Source: Bradyrhizobium sp. RD5-C2 (GTDB lineage Bacteria; Pseudomonadota; Alphaproteobacteria; Rhizobiales; Xanthobacteraceae). Taken from it: DNA of 64,000 nt. The stretch lies in contig NZ_BOVL01000018.1 in NCBI RefSeq assembly GCF_019972155.1, positions 7,294 to 71,293 of the forward strand, written 5' to 3'. Below the pieces are notes generated by a model. It ran no database searches, was not told the DNA's origin, and saw nothing but the letters and a program-made list of their open reading frames with translations. The translations under genes were made by a program, and so were the position numbers. Shown here in pieces: positions 1-7,929 of this stretch (positions are counted from its first letter, which is position 1; each line of letters starts with the position of its first letter).

Positions 1-111
1 CTCAGCTTGCGAGGCGATGTCCTGCGCGAGCTTGCGCTTGATGCGGTCGATGGGCAGGCGCGGCAGCCACAGGCTGAGGATACGCCGACGGTTCACTGAA
101 TTGGCACTCAT
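1..111 (-). CDS. imuB: ImuB, Y-family DNA polymerase-like protein (N-terminus only)
   Basis: Partial gene running off the left edge. Reading leftward from an ATG at 111, the first 37 codons are open and encode a start of the form MSANSVNRRRILSLWLPRLP followed by IDRIKRKL, which is how ImuB proteins (catalytically inactive Y-family polymerase relatives) begin. ImuB is known to bridge ImuA and DnaE2 in the damage-inducible mutagenic translesion cassette. The start lies inside imuA in another frame, so the two genes overlap by about 110 bases and are probably translationally coupled. Only the N-terminal palm region is visible. I expect dnaE2 further left, outside the window. Confidence 0.8.
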   Translation of the reverse strand, partial: MSANSVNRRRILSLWLPRLPIDRIKRKLAQDIASQAE

Positions 112-796
112 CACATTTCCATTCCATGATCCATCGCCCGACCGGGCCATGACGATTGCGCACGAGTTCGGCCTCGAAGCGCGGCGCGCCCCAGGCGCTT
201 GCGGCATTGCCGGGCGGCGAATGCGCCGCGCGCACGATCCAGCGCGTCTCCGCGGTCGAGGGGATCGGCGTGGCGGCGATCCGCAGCAGTAGCGCGGTGA
301 CGCCGGAGGCTTGCGCGGCCAAGGTCAATTTGCGGCTGGCGACGAGATCGAGCTGGCGCGCATCGCCCCAGATCTCGAGGACAACAGCGCCGAGCGCATC
401 GCAGGCGAGCGCGTCGGCCGCGGTGCGCAGCCCGCTGTCGACATCGGCGGCACGCACGGTGACCAGGAGGCGCGGATCGAGGCCGAGCTCGGCCAGCCCG
501 CGCATCGACAGCGCGCCGTTTTCGCGATCGGAAAAATCCTGCCGCACCCAGACCAGCGGCTTGCGCGCTGACACTCGTCCGGCGAGCCCCGCGATGAAGC
601 CGGTCGCCGCGCCGCCTTGATGGCCGGCCGCGAACACCTCGTGCAGCGCAGCCGGCGCAAGCCCGCCGCGCAGGATCGCGTCCGCGCTCGTGTGTCCGAG
701 CGCGATGCGGTTCGGCATCGCCGCCTCCGATGGCGCCTCGATGCGCGCGATGCTGCCGCGCAGAGACGCAAGCGTACCCGTGCGTGCGCCGTTCAT
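2..796 (-). CDS. imuA: ImuA, RecA-like SOS mutagenesis protein
   Basis: 264-residue protein of the ImuA/SulA-RecA-like family, first gene of the imuA-imuB-dnaE2 error-prone repair cassette. The N-terminal half carries the typical run ALGHTSADAILRGGLAPAAL and the LHEVFAAG turn, and the core WVRQDF segment follows. A longer frame reaches 874, but I chose the ATG at 796 because it has a strong ribosome site (GGAAGGAG) about 7 bases upstream and because the next upstream in-frame codons fall into the operator region. The stop is at 2-4, so the gene is complete, and its 3' end overlaps imuB. A LexA-type box lies 73 bases upstream of the start, which fits SOS induction. Confidence 0.88.
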   Translation of the reverse strand: MNGARTGTLASLRGSIARIEAPSEAAMPNRIALGHTSADAILRGGLAPAALHEVFAAGHQGGAATGFIAGLAGRVSARKPLVWVRQDFSDRENGALSMRGLAELGLDPRLLVTVRAADVDSGLRTAADALACDALGAVVLEIWGDARQLDLVASRKLTLAAQASGVTALLLRIAATPIPSTAETRWIVRAAHSPPGNAASAWGAPRFEAELVRNRHGPVGRWIMEWKCDECQFSEPSAYPQPVAAAPAHRPHQAQARAGHRLAS

Positions 797-868
797 TGCG
801 CCGCTCCTTCCACTTGAAAATTTGAGACCGTCACTGACCAGAACAGAGAACCAGGGACTGGCCCATTT

Positions 869-883
869 GTTCATGATATGTTC
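869..883. promoter_or_regulatory. LexA (SOS) box, GTTC-N7-GTTC
   Basis: The sequence GTTCATGATATGTTC is an exact match to the alphaproteobacterial LexA operator GTTC-N7-GTTC (GAAC-N7-GAAC on the other strand). It sits between imuA (start at 796, leftward) and the UdgX gene (start at 1052, rightward). Control of imuA is the obvious role. Control of the UdgX gene, 168 bases away, is an inference. Confidence 0.85.
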
Positions 884-1051
884 TAATATAAAGCTAACAG
901 GGCCGGCAGAGTCAATCGGATTGGTGAGCTCATCGATTCATGAATGGAATCAATGGGATTCGGGAGCCCCAAAACCGGACGCAACCTGATCTCCCGCACG
1001 CCAGGTGCACTGGCCCCGAAAATGGCGACGTGACGGAAACGGAGCAATCGT

Positions 1052-2485
1052 ATGCGTATCATCGTGCTCGACAACGACACCGATTTCGAGGGCTGGCGCA
1101 AGGCCGCGCGGCGATTGGCGTTGAATGACGTGAAGCCTGCGGAGGTCACGTGGACCGTACGCAAGGACGACGAACTGCCGTCGGCATCCTGCGCGAATGA
1201 CTTGCCCGATGCGCCGCAGGCGCGGTTCAACGTGACAGCCATATTCGTCGAGCTCGCAAAGACCGCGATCCTGCATCGCAATGACACGCGCTTCGCCCTG
1301 CTCTATCGCCTGCTATGGCGGCTGCGCAGCCATCACGATCTGCTCAGCGTGACGACCGACCCAGATGTCGCCGAGGTCCACGCGATGGCGCGCGCGGTCT
1401 ATGGCGATATCGACAGGATGCACGCGCAGCTCCGCTTCCGCGAGATCGGCCGCGAACGGACGGCGCATTACGTCGCCTGGTTCGAGCCGGAGCATCGCAT
1501 CGTCGAGTTCGCCGCACCTTTCTTCGCCGGCCGCTTCGCCGACATGCCGTGGTCGATCCTGACCCCCGACGTCTGCGCGCATTGGGACGGGCACGCGATC
1601 TCGATCTCGCCGGGCGTCGCCAAATCCGAGGTGCCGAGCGAGGATCGGCTCGAGGAGGCCTGGCGGCGTCATGACAACGGCCTCTTCAATCCCGCGCGGC
1701 TGAAAGTGATGGAGATGCCGCAGGCCTATTGGAGGAACCTGCCCGAGGACTCGATCATTAAGCCGCTGATCGAAGACGCCATGCGCATGACCAGCGGCCC
1801 CTTCATCGCACGCAAGGCGGCCGAGCCGCGGAAGCTGCAGGATGAGCCGATGGCCCGCAAGCAACCTCACGACATGCAAGCTCGCGACACGATTGCGGCC
1901 TTGCGCGAAGAGGCCGCCGATTGCCGCGCCTGCCCGCTATGGAAGGACGCAACCCAGACCGTGTTCGGCGAAGGACCGCAAAGTGCTATGCTGATGCTGG
2001 TCGGCGAGCAGCCCGGCGACAAGGAAGATCTCGCAGGCCATCCCTTTGTCGGACCGGCCGGGCAGATGCTCGATCGCGCGCTTGAGGACGCCGGCATCGC
2101 GCGCGCCAAGGTCTACATCACCAACGCGGTGAAGCACTTCAAATTCGTGCCGCGCGGCAAGATCCGGCTGCACCAGAAGCCGGGCACGCCGGAGATCCGC
2201 GCCTGCCGTCGGTGGTACGCGCGCGAGCTCGCCGCCATCAGGCCGGAACTCGTGGTGGCGCTCGGCGCCACCGCAGCGCAGAGCGTGCTCGGCAAGATCA
2301 CCCCGATCAACAAGAACCGCGGCCGCCTGCTCGATCACGACGGAACCAAGGTGCTCGTCACCGTGCACCCGTCCTACCTGTTGCGTCTGCCCGACGAGAA
2401 AGCCAAAGCGCTGGAATATCAGCGCTTTATCGACGACCTGAAAATTGCCGCAGATCAGTTGCGCAATGCGGCCCGCGCGGCCTGA
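1052..2485 (+). CDS. DUF4130 / UdgX fusion, uracil-DNA binding protein
   Basis: 477 residues. Residues 1 to about 250 match the DUF4130 domain that commonly precedes UdgX. Residues about 275-477 form a family-4-like uracil-DNA glycosylase fold of the UdgX type. Visible are the C291-x2-C294 pair and C385 expected for the iron-sulfur cluster, the active-site stretch GEQPGDKEDLAGHPFVGPAG at 318-337, the motif-2 stretch VTVHPSYLL near 437, and the UdgX-specific loop as KIRLH at 370-374 (family form KRRIH). H374 corresponds to the histidine that in studied UdgX forms a covalent bond with excised uracil. A GGAG ribosome site precedes the ATG by 7 bases. The gene is divergent from imuA across a LexA box, placing it in a DNA-damage context. 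Confidence 0.9.
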   Translation: MRIIVLDNDTDFEGWRKAARRLALNDVKPAEVTWTVRKDDELPSASCANDLPDAPQARFNVTAIFVELAKTAILHRNDTRFALLYRLLWRLRSHHDLLSVTTDPDVAEVHAMARAVYGDIDRMHAQLRFREIGRERTAHYVAWFEPEHRIVEFAAPFFAGRFADMPWSILTPDVCAHWDGHAISISPGVAKSEVPSEDRLEEAWRRHDNGLFNPARLKVMEMPQAYWRNLPEDSIIKPLIEDAMRMTSGPFIARKAAEPRKLQDEPMARKQPHDMQARDTIAALREEAADCRACPLWKDATQTVFGEGPQSAMLMLVGEQPGDKEDLAGHPFVGPAGQMLDRALEDAGIARAKVYITNAVKHFKFVPRGKIRLHQKPGTPEIRACRRWYARELAAIRPELVVALGATAAQSVLGKITPINKNRGRLLDHDGTKVLVTVHPSYLLRLPDEKAKALEYQRFIDDLKIAADQLRNAARAA

Positions 2486-3078
2486 GTTGCGCCGAACCGG
2501 CGGAACCGGGAGCTACACTTCAACGTGAAATTGTTTCTGGACGCGGACAAATACCTACAACCTTTAATTGATCCGTGGTACTGTGACGTGTTCCAAAGGT
2601 ATCGGGCGTCATGTTCACGCCATGACGTACCTGAGGCGGGCGCGCTGCGCGGTTTGCTAGCCCCAATCGTGCGGCGCGCCACCTCATCTCGCAATCCTTC
2701 CCTCCTCACCCACTTGCTCGCGGCACGCGTCGCTTTTCTGGTTATTTGAATTCCTGGTTGCCAGGATTTCCGGTGACCTCGATTCCCGGTGGCGTGGCTT
2801 CGCGGGCCCGGCGTCCCACTGCCGGCGTCCTCGCCTCCCACACGTCTCGCCCCACGAAACCCGGACGGTGACTTCAGTCACGATCAGTGCGCGATCGGTG
2901 ATCGTCTGTTGCTGAAGATTGCCACGAGGCCGCGAAGGCCCGTGGACCTTCAATGCCTTGCACAACAATTCGGCGGGATGTCCACCGTAATGGGTCGCCG
3001 GTTCATTTCACGGGCCGGATTTCAATTGCCTGTCATATGCATGGATCAAAATCGGAGGCATTGGGACAGGAGTTTACC
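2486..3078. other. 593-base intergenic region
   Basis: No convincing gene. There are several short hairpins, such as one around CCTGGTTGCCAGG near 2750. The last 15 bases contain the ribosome site (ACAGGAG) of the phosphate transporter. A half Pho-box-like CTGTCAT occurs at 3030-3036 without a good second half. The length leaves room for a small RNA or long leader, but nothing specific supports one. Confidence 0.5.
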
Positions 3079-4701
3079 ATGAGCGATATGGCGTTACCCG
3101 GCTCGATCGAGCCCGCCCTGAAAAAGGGTCCGGACCTCGACAAGGGCTTCCACCCTATGACGGGGATCATTTATTTGGGCGTGGTCGCGGCCGCGCTGCT
3201 GTTCGTTGCCTACAGCATCTATGCCGACGTCGACGCCACCGGCACGCGCGTCACGTCGTTCCTGCCCTACATCATGCTGTTCGTCGCGCTGCTGATCGCG
3301 CTCGGCTTCGAGTTCGTCAATGGCTTCCACGACACCGCCAACGCGGTCGCCACCGTGATCTACACCCGCTCGCTGCCGGCGCATGTCGCCGTGGTCTGGT
3401 CGGGCATGTTCAACCTGTTCGGCGTGCTGCTCTCGAGCGGCGCCGTCGCGTTCGGCATCGTGTCGCTGCTGCCGGTCGAACTGATCCTGCAGGTCGGCTC
3501 CAGCGCCGGCTTTGCGATGGTGTTCGCGCTCTTGATCGCCGCCATCCTCTGGAATCTCGGCACCTGGTGGCTTGGCCTGCCGGCCTCGAGCTCGCACACC
3601 CTGATCGGATCGATCATGGGCGTCGGCATCACCAACGCGCTGCTGCGCGGCCGCGACGGCACCTCCGGCGTGGACTGGACCCAGGCTGCCGGCATCGCCA
3701 AGGCGCTGCTGCTGTCGCCGCTGTTCGGCTTCGTGCTCGCCGCCGGTCTGCTCTACATCCTCAAGGCCGTGCTGGCGCGTGCGACGCCCGCGCTGTTCGG
3801 CGAGCCGGTCGGCAACCAACCGCCGCCGTGGTGGATCCGGGGCATCCTGATCCTGACATGCACGCTGGTCAGCTTCTTCCACGGTTCGAACGACGGTCAG
3901 AAGGGCATGGGCCTGATCATGCTGATCCTGATCGGCACCGTGCCGACCGCCTACGCGCTGAACCGCGCGCTGCCCGCGAACCAGATCGAGCAGTTCGCCG
4001 CGCACTCCACCTCGGCCAGCAAGGTCATCGAAGGCAAGGCCGCCGGCTACAACGTGATCGGCAATCCCCGCCCGGCCGTGACCAACTACGTCGCGCAGCA
4101 CCAGATCAACGAAGGCACCTTCCCGTCGCTCGCGGTGCTGGTGCGCGACATCGGCCAGCAGGTTGCCCAGTATGGATCGCTGGCGAAATTCCCGGCTGAC
4201 GCGGTCGGCAACACCCGTAACGACATGTACCTGGCGTCCGAGGCGATCCGCTTCCTGATGAAGGACAAGGAAGCCGAGCTGACCGCCGCCGATGTCGCCA
4301 CGCTGACCGAGTACAAGGGCTCGCTCGATGCCGCGACCAAGTTCATCCCGAGCTGGGTGAAGTTCGCCGTCGCCATCGCGCTCGGCCTCGGCACCATGGT
4401 CGGCTGGAAGCGCATCGTCGTCACGGTCGGCGAGAAGATCGGCAAGACCCACCTGACCTACGCGCAGGGCGCCTGCGCCGAGATCACGGCCGCCGCGACC
4501 ATCGCGGCAGCCGATGGCTACGGCCTCCCGGTCTCGACCACGCACGTGCTGTCGTCGGGCATCGCCGGCACCATGGCCGCCAACGGCTCCGGCCTGCAAT
4601 GGTCGACGATCCGCAACATCGCGATGGCCTGGGTGCTGACCCTGCCGGCCGCGATGATCCTCTCGGGCTGTCTGTACTACGTGTTCTACCACGTGTTCTG
4701 A
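3079..4701 (+). CDS. pit: PiT-family inorganic phosphate transporter
   Basis: 540-residue integral membrane protein with about ten predicted helices. It carries the duplicated PiT signature: GFEFVNGFHDTANAVATVIY near residue 77 in the first half and the EITAAATIAAADGYGLPVST stretch plus THVLSSGIAG in the second half, separated by a polar loop. The family transports metal-phosphate with low affinity using the proton or sodium gradient. An upstream extension of the frame exists, but the ATG at 3079 has a good ribosome site (ACAGGAG) 7 bases away and gives the usual soluble N-terminus. It stands alone, and a bidirectional terminator follows. No phoU/DUF47 partner gene is adjacent. Confidence 0.93.
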   Translation: MSDMALPGSIEPALKKGPDLDKGFHPMTGIIYLGVVAAALLFVAYSIYADVDATGTRVTSFLPYIMLFVALLIALGFEFVNGFHDTANAVATVIYTRSLPAHVAVVWSGMFNLFGVLLSSGAVAFGIVSLLPVELILQVGSSAGFAMVFALLIAAILWNLGTWWLGLPASSSHTLIGSIMGVGITNALLRGRDGTSGVDWTQAAGIAKALLLSPLFGFVLAAGLLYILKAVLARATPALFGEPVGNQPPPWWIRGILILTCTLVSFFHGSNDGQKGMGLIMLILIGTVPTAYALNRALPANQIEQFAAHSTSASKVIEGKAAGYNVIGNPRPAVTNYVAQHQINEGTFPSLAVLVRDIGQQVAQYGSLAKFPADAVGNTRNDMYLASEAIRFLMKDKEAELTAADVATLTEYKGSLDAATKFIPSWVKFAVAIALGLGTMVGWKRIVVTVGEKIGKTHLTYAQGACAEITAAATIAAADGYGLPVSTTHVLSSGIAGTMAANGSGLQWSTIRNIAMAWVLTLPAAMILSGCLYYVFYHVF

Positions 4702-4735
4702 TGCCCCAAGCTCTCGGCGCGGCAACGCGCCGGGT

Positions 4736-4766
4736 AAAAGGCCCGCGCGTTAGGTGCGGGCCTTTT
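4736..4766. terminator. Bidirectional intrinsic terminator
   Basis: Perfect 11-base stem (AAAAGGCCCGC pairing with GCGGGCCTTTT) with a 9-base loop. It lies between the convergent ends of the phosphate transporter and the LysR gene, with T-rich flanks in both directions. Confidence 0.85.
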
Positions 4767-4789
4767 GCTTTTTGAGGATCGCGGCGCGC

Positions 4790-5698
4790 TCAGGCGGCGT
4801 ACACTTTCGCGATCTCGGCCAGCAGGCCGCGCGCCCATTTGTGCAGGCCCGATTTGGCCGTCCGGGCGCTCCAGTACATGTCGATCGAGATCGGCACCCG
4901 GAACGGCAACGAGGCGACGTGCAGGCCGCCGCGCATCGCCCGCGCAAGGTGATACGGAATGGTCGCGACCAGCTTCGTGCCGGCGACGATGCGCTCCAGA
5001 CTGTCGTGGTTCGGAAGGCTGACCGCCGGCTCGATCTCGATCTCCCTCGCCTTCAGCGCCTCGAGATAAAGCGGCTGCCACTCGCCGCTATGGGTGATGA
5101 AGACATGCTCGGCCTTGGCATAGGCCAACAATGCGATCCGGCCGCGCGCCAGCGGATTGGCCGGATCCATCACGCAGACATAGTGATCGGTGAGGATATG
5201 GCGCCGAAAGAAGCTTTCGCCGACGATCCCGACCGGACCGAGCACGATGTCGCATTGGTTCTGCTTGAGATGGATGTTGCCATGGCCCGCGGCGTCGAGC
5301 AGGACGAGACGGACTTTTGGTGCGCCGGCACGCAGCCCTGCACTGAACTGCGGCATCAAGGTCTGCCGCTCGTGATAATTGCAGGAGATCGTCAGGCTGC
5401 CCTGTGCCGTCGCCGGATCGAATTCGACCGGTGAGGCAAGCCCGTCGATCTCGCCGATCATGTCCCGCGCCCAGGCGACCAGCGCCGCGCAGCGTTCGGT
5501 GGCGGTCACGCCATTGCCGTTGCGCACGAACAGGGGATCACCGAGCGCGCCGCGCAGCCGCTCCACCGCATAGCTGATGGTGGACTGATTGACGTCGAGC
5601 CGCTTGGCGGCCGCCGAGAACGACTGCAGATCGTAAACCAGCACCAGCGTCCGCAAAGTCCCGATGTCGATCGGATCGATCGAGGAATTGGCCGCCAC
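4790..5698 (-). CDS. LysR-family transcriptional regulator
   Basis: 302 residues, the standard LysR length. The N-terminal winged helix-turn-helix is clear (FSAAAKRLDVNQSTISYAVE at about 27-46, then the GDPLFVRNG wing), followed by the periplasmic-binding-protein-like effector domain. Translation starts at a GTG with GGGAGG just upstream; no ATG is available near it. The gene is divergent from the P450 gene with a LysR-type operator between them, so the P450 is its probable target. The N-terminus resembles NodD/LinR-type regulators of aromatic metabolism, but the inducer cannot be read from sequence. Confidence 0.9.
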   Translation of the reverse strand: MAANSSIDPIDIGTLRTLVLVYDLQSFSAAAKRLDVNQSTISYAVERLRGALGDPLFVRNGNGVTATERCAALVAWARDMIGEIDGLASPVEFDPATAQGSLTISCNYHERQTLMPQFSAGLRAGAPKVRLVLLDAAGHGNIHLKQNQCDIVLGPVGIVGESFFRRHILTDHYVCVMDPANPLARGRIALLAYAKAEHVFITHSGEWQPLYLEALKAREIEIEPAVSLPNHDSLERIVAGTKLVATIPYHLARAMRGGLHVASLPFRVPISIDMYWSARTAKSGLHKWARGLLAEIAKVYAA

Positions 5699-5740
5699 GT
5701 TGCACCTCCCGCCTTGCTGGCGGCCCAGCCTATCACAATG

Positions 5741-5759
5741 TCATTTAATATTTCGATGA
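5741..5759. promoter_or_regulatory. LysR-type operator (TCAT-N11-ATGA)
   Basis: Inverted repeat TCAT-N11-ATGA containing the T-N11-A core of LysR binding sites, in the 138-base gap between the divergent LysR and P450 genes. It is centred 87 bases from the P450 start and 52 bases from the LysR start, the usual place for autoregulation plus activation of the divergent gene. Confidence 0.6.
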
Positions 5760-5836
5760 CTGATATCGAGCCCATCGAATTTAGCGATTGCGTCGCCTGG
5801 CGCTAGGCTTCGCAAAAAAGCGCCCCGGGAGGACCA

Positions 5837-7018
5837 ATGACCAGCACCGTGCCCATCGTCACCGACATCGCGTATCAGGATCTGCTCGACGACCCCTATC
5901 CGACCTTCCGCCGCCTGCGCGAGCTGGCGCCGGCGGTGTTCGTCGAGGCCGCGAAGCTGACACTGGTGACGCGCTTCGACGACATCGTGCGGATCGAGCG
6001 CGACCCGGCGACCTACTCGGCCGACAATCCGACATCGCTGGTCAACAAGGTGATGGGGCCGACCTTCATGCGCAAGGACGGCGCCGAGCACGCGATCGGC
6101 CGCAAGGCGATCGAGCCCTCGTTCCGCCCGGCCACGATCAAGGAATACTGGGCGCCGAAATTCACCGCGATCGCGCAAGCGCTGATCGATGACCTGTCCG
6201 CTGCCGATGAGGCCGATCTGTTCTCAGCGCTGGCCGCGCCGATGGCTTCGCTCAGCCTGATGGCGATGATCGGCTTTCGCGCGATGCCGTGGCAGACCCT
6301 GGCCGACTTGTCGCAGGCACTGATCGACGGCGCCGGCAATTACGCTGCCGACGCCGAAATCGAGCGTAAGGCGATGCAGGCGAGCGCCGATGTCGACACC
6401 GCGATCGACGCGGTGCTCGACGATCACCGCAGCCACCCCAACCCCTCGATCCTGTCCTCGATGGTCAACGCCGATCCGCCGATGCCGATCGAGGGCATCC
6501 GCGCCAACATCAAGGTGATCATCGGCGGCGGACTGAACGAGCCGCGCGATGCAATCCTGACCCTCGTGCTCGGCCTCCTGCAAAACCCGGCGCAGCAGGA
6601 CGCCGTGCTGGCGAAGCCGGAGCTATGGCCCGCCGCGCTCGAGGAAGCCGTGCGCTGGATCTCGCCGATCGGCATGTATCCGCGCCGCGTCACGCGCGAT
6701 GTCGATCTTTCCGGCACCACGCTGCCCGAGGGCCTTCAGATCGGGCTCTGCGTCGGTGCCGCGAACCGCGACGGCAATCGCTTCGCCGAGCCCGATCGTT
6801 TCGACGTGACGCGACCGAAGCAATCGCATCTGGCGTTCGGCGCCGGACCGCATTTCTGCGCCGGCACCTGGGTGTCGCGGCTCACCGTCGGCAAGATCGT
6901 GGTGCCGATGCTGTTCGACCGCTTGCGCAATTTGCGCCTCCGCGCGGAGACCCCGCCTGTCGTCCGCGGCTGGGTGTTCCGCGGTCCGGTGACGCTGCCG
7001 GTGCAATGGGACGCGTGA
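5837..7018 (+). CDS. Cytochrome P450
   Basis: 393-residue soluble bacterial P450 with the ExxR motif (E270-R273) and the haem-binding loop FGAGPHFCAG with C341 as thiolate ligand. A GGGAGGACC ribosome site precedes the ATG. The oxygen-activating I-helix is unusual: it reads GGGLNEPRD at 230-238, so the usual acid-threonine pair is replaced by Glu-Pro. No ferredoxin or ferredoxin reductase gene is adjacent, so redox partners must come from elsewhere. The divergent LysR gene is the likely regulator. Substrate unknown. Confidence 0.92.
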   Translation: MTSTVPIVTDIAYQDLLDDPYPTFRRLRELAPAVFVEAAKLTLVTRFDDIVRIERDPATYSADNPTSLVNKVMGPTFMRKDGAEHAIGRKAIEPSFRPATIKEYWAPKFTAIAQALIDDLSAADEADLFSALAAPMASLSLMAMIGFRAMPWQTLADLSQALIDGAGNYAADAEIERKAMQASADVDTAIDAVLDDHRSHPNPSILSSMVNADPPMPIEGIRANIKVIIGGGLNEPRDAILTLVLGLLQNPAQQDAVLAKPELWPAALEEAVRWISPIGMYPRRVTRDVDLSGTTLPEGLQIGLCVGAANRDGNRFAEPDRFDVTRPKQSHLAFGAGPHFCAGTWVSRLTVGKIVVPMLFDRLRNLRLRAETPPVVRGWVFRGPVTLPVQWDA

Positions 7019-7029
7019 GGATTATCGCA

Positions 7030-7887
7030 TTACTTGCCGGCGGCAGGAACGACGCGGCCGCTATCCGCAGGCGGATAGGACGCGGCGAATAGGCAATCGT
7101 GCATCCATGGCTTGTCGATCGCGTCGACATCAATGTCAGGATCGTATTTCCAGAGATCGCCGGTGTAGGGCGGGGGCAGATCGTTGGGCGAGGCAGGATT
7201 CGTATTCCAGCGCGCATCGCCCCAGATCGTAGCGTTGTCGCCGGGCTCCGGGCATCGCGCGCTCGTCGTGTCAGAACCGATTGAGCAAATCGCCACGGGC
7301 TTGGGTTCGCCGTCCTTCAGGACACTAACAAGCCGATATTCGGTCACGTGACCGCTCGCCCAAGCCATTTCGACGCTGCAAACCCTGTCGTTGTTCTGGC
7401 GATGCGCCGCGCCCCAGCAGCCGTAGCTCCAGCCTCCGTAGGGCGGTGGCAGAAGAACGCAGGATGTCATGTAACCGGCAAAGGGGCCGCCGCCGTCCTT
7501 GGCAACAATTTCACGCTGGCGCTCCATAGCGCGGATCGGCTCGGTGGTCTGCAGGCGAGCCAGGCGATCGCGAGTCATCTTGAGCAACACCTCGCGATCG
7601 TCGGTCTTGTCATCTTCCCCCTGTCCGTACCGGTCGGCACCTTGTGAGCGCACCGCGAGCCATCGGCGCTGGCTTTGGACCAGCGCATCGTGGAATTCGC
7701 GGTCCTTGGTTTCTCGCAACAGCTTGAAATAGGCCGCGCTCATCACGGCGTCAGCCTGCTTCAACTTCGGCGTGGCGCAGATCAGCTTGTCGACCGGCAA
7801 AGAGGCCCGCGCGCAGTCCAGCGCAAGAGCCGACGACGAACGGACCGCGACAAGAACGCTCAAGGCCAGGATAATGCCCAGTCTCAT
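7030..7887 (-). CDS. Secreted protein with LprI-like (DUF1311) N-terminal domain
   Basis: 285 residues with a signal peptide (about 1-23, cleaved near ALA-LDC). Residues about 24-110 have the lysozyme-inhibitor LprI/DUF1311 pattern: cysteine, a KLICATPKLKQADAVM-type segment, a helical repeat and QRRWLAVR. The C-terminal half, with several cysteines and a GGWSYGCWGAAH stretch, is not one I recognise. It is probably periplasmic. The gene ends 12 bases from the convergent P450 gene. A lysozyme-inhibitor role is only a family-level guess. Confidence 0.75.
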   Translation of the reverse strand: MRLGIILALSVLVAVRSSSALALDCARASLPVDKLICATPKLKQADAVMSAAYFKLLRETKDREFHDALVQSQRRWLAVRSQGADRYGQGEDDKTDDREVLLKMTRDRLARLQTTEPIRAMERQREIVAKDGGGPFAGYMTSCVLLPPPYGGWSYGCWGAAHRQNNDRVCSVEMAWASGHVTEYRLVSVLKDGEPKPVAICSIGSDTTSARCPEPGDNATIWGDARWNTNPASPNDLPPPYTGDLWKYDPDIDVDAIDKPWMHDCLFAASYPPADSGRVVPAAGK

Positions 7888-7929
7888 CGCCTTCCCTTGC
7901 CGACTTCACGCAATGACGGCCGGCAACGG

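Noticed and set aside
841..851. GAAC-N3-GAAC near imuA as a second LexA box
   Set aside because: The spacing is 3 rather than 7 bases.
2502..2527. GGAAC-N17-CGTG resembling a sigma-EcfG promoter
   Set aside because: The -10 element is not CGTT and the nearest downstream gene starts more than 550 bases away; likely chance.
3030..3036. CTGTCAT half of a possible Pho box upstream of the phosphate transporter
   Set aside because: The position where a second half-site should be does not match, so PhoB control is not supported.
3094..4725. 543-residue minus-strand frame opposite the phosphate transporter
   Set aside because: Composition dominated by Arg, Gly, Asp and Gln; mirror image of a well-conserved transporter.
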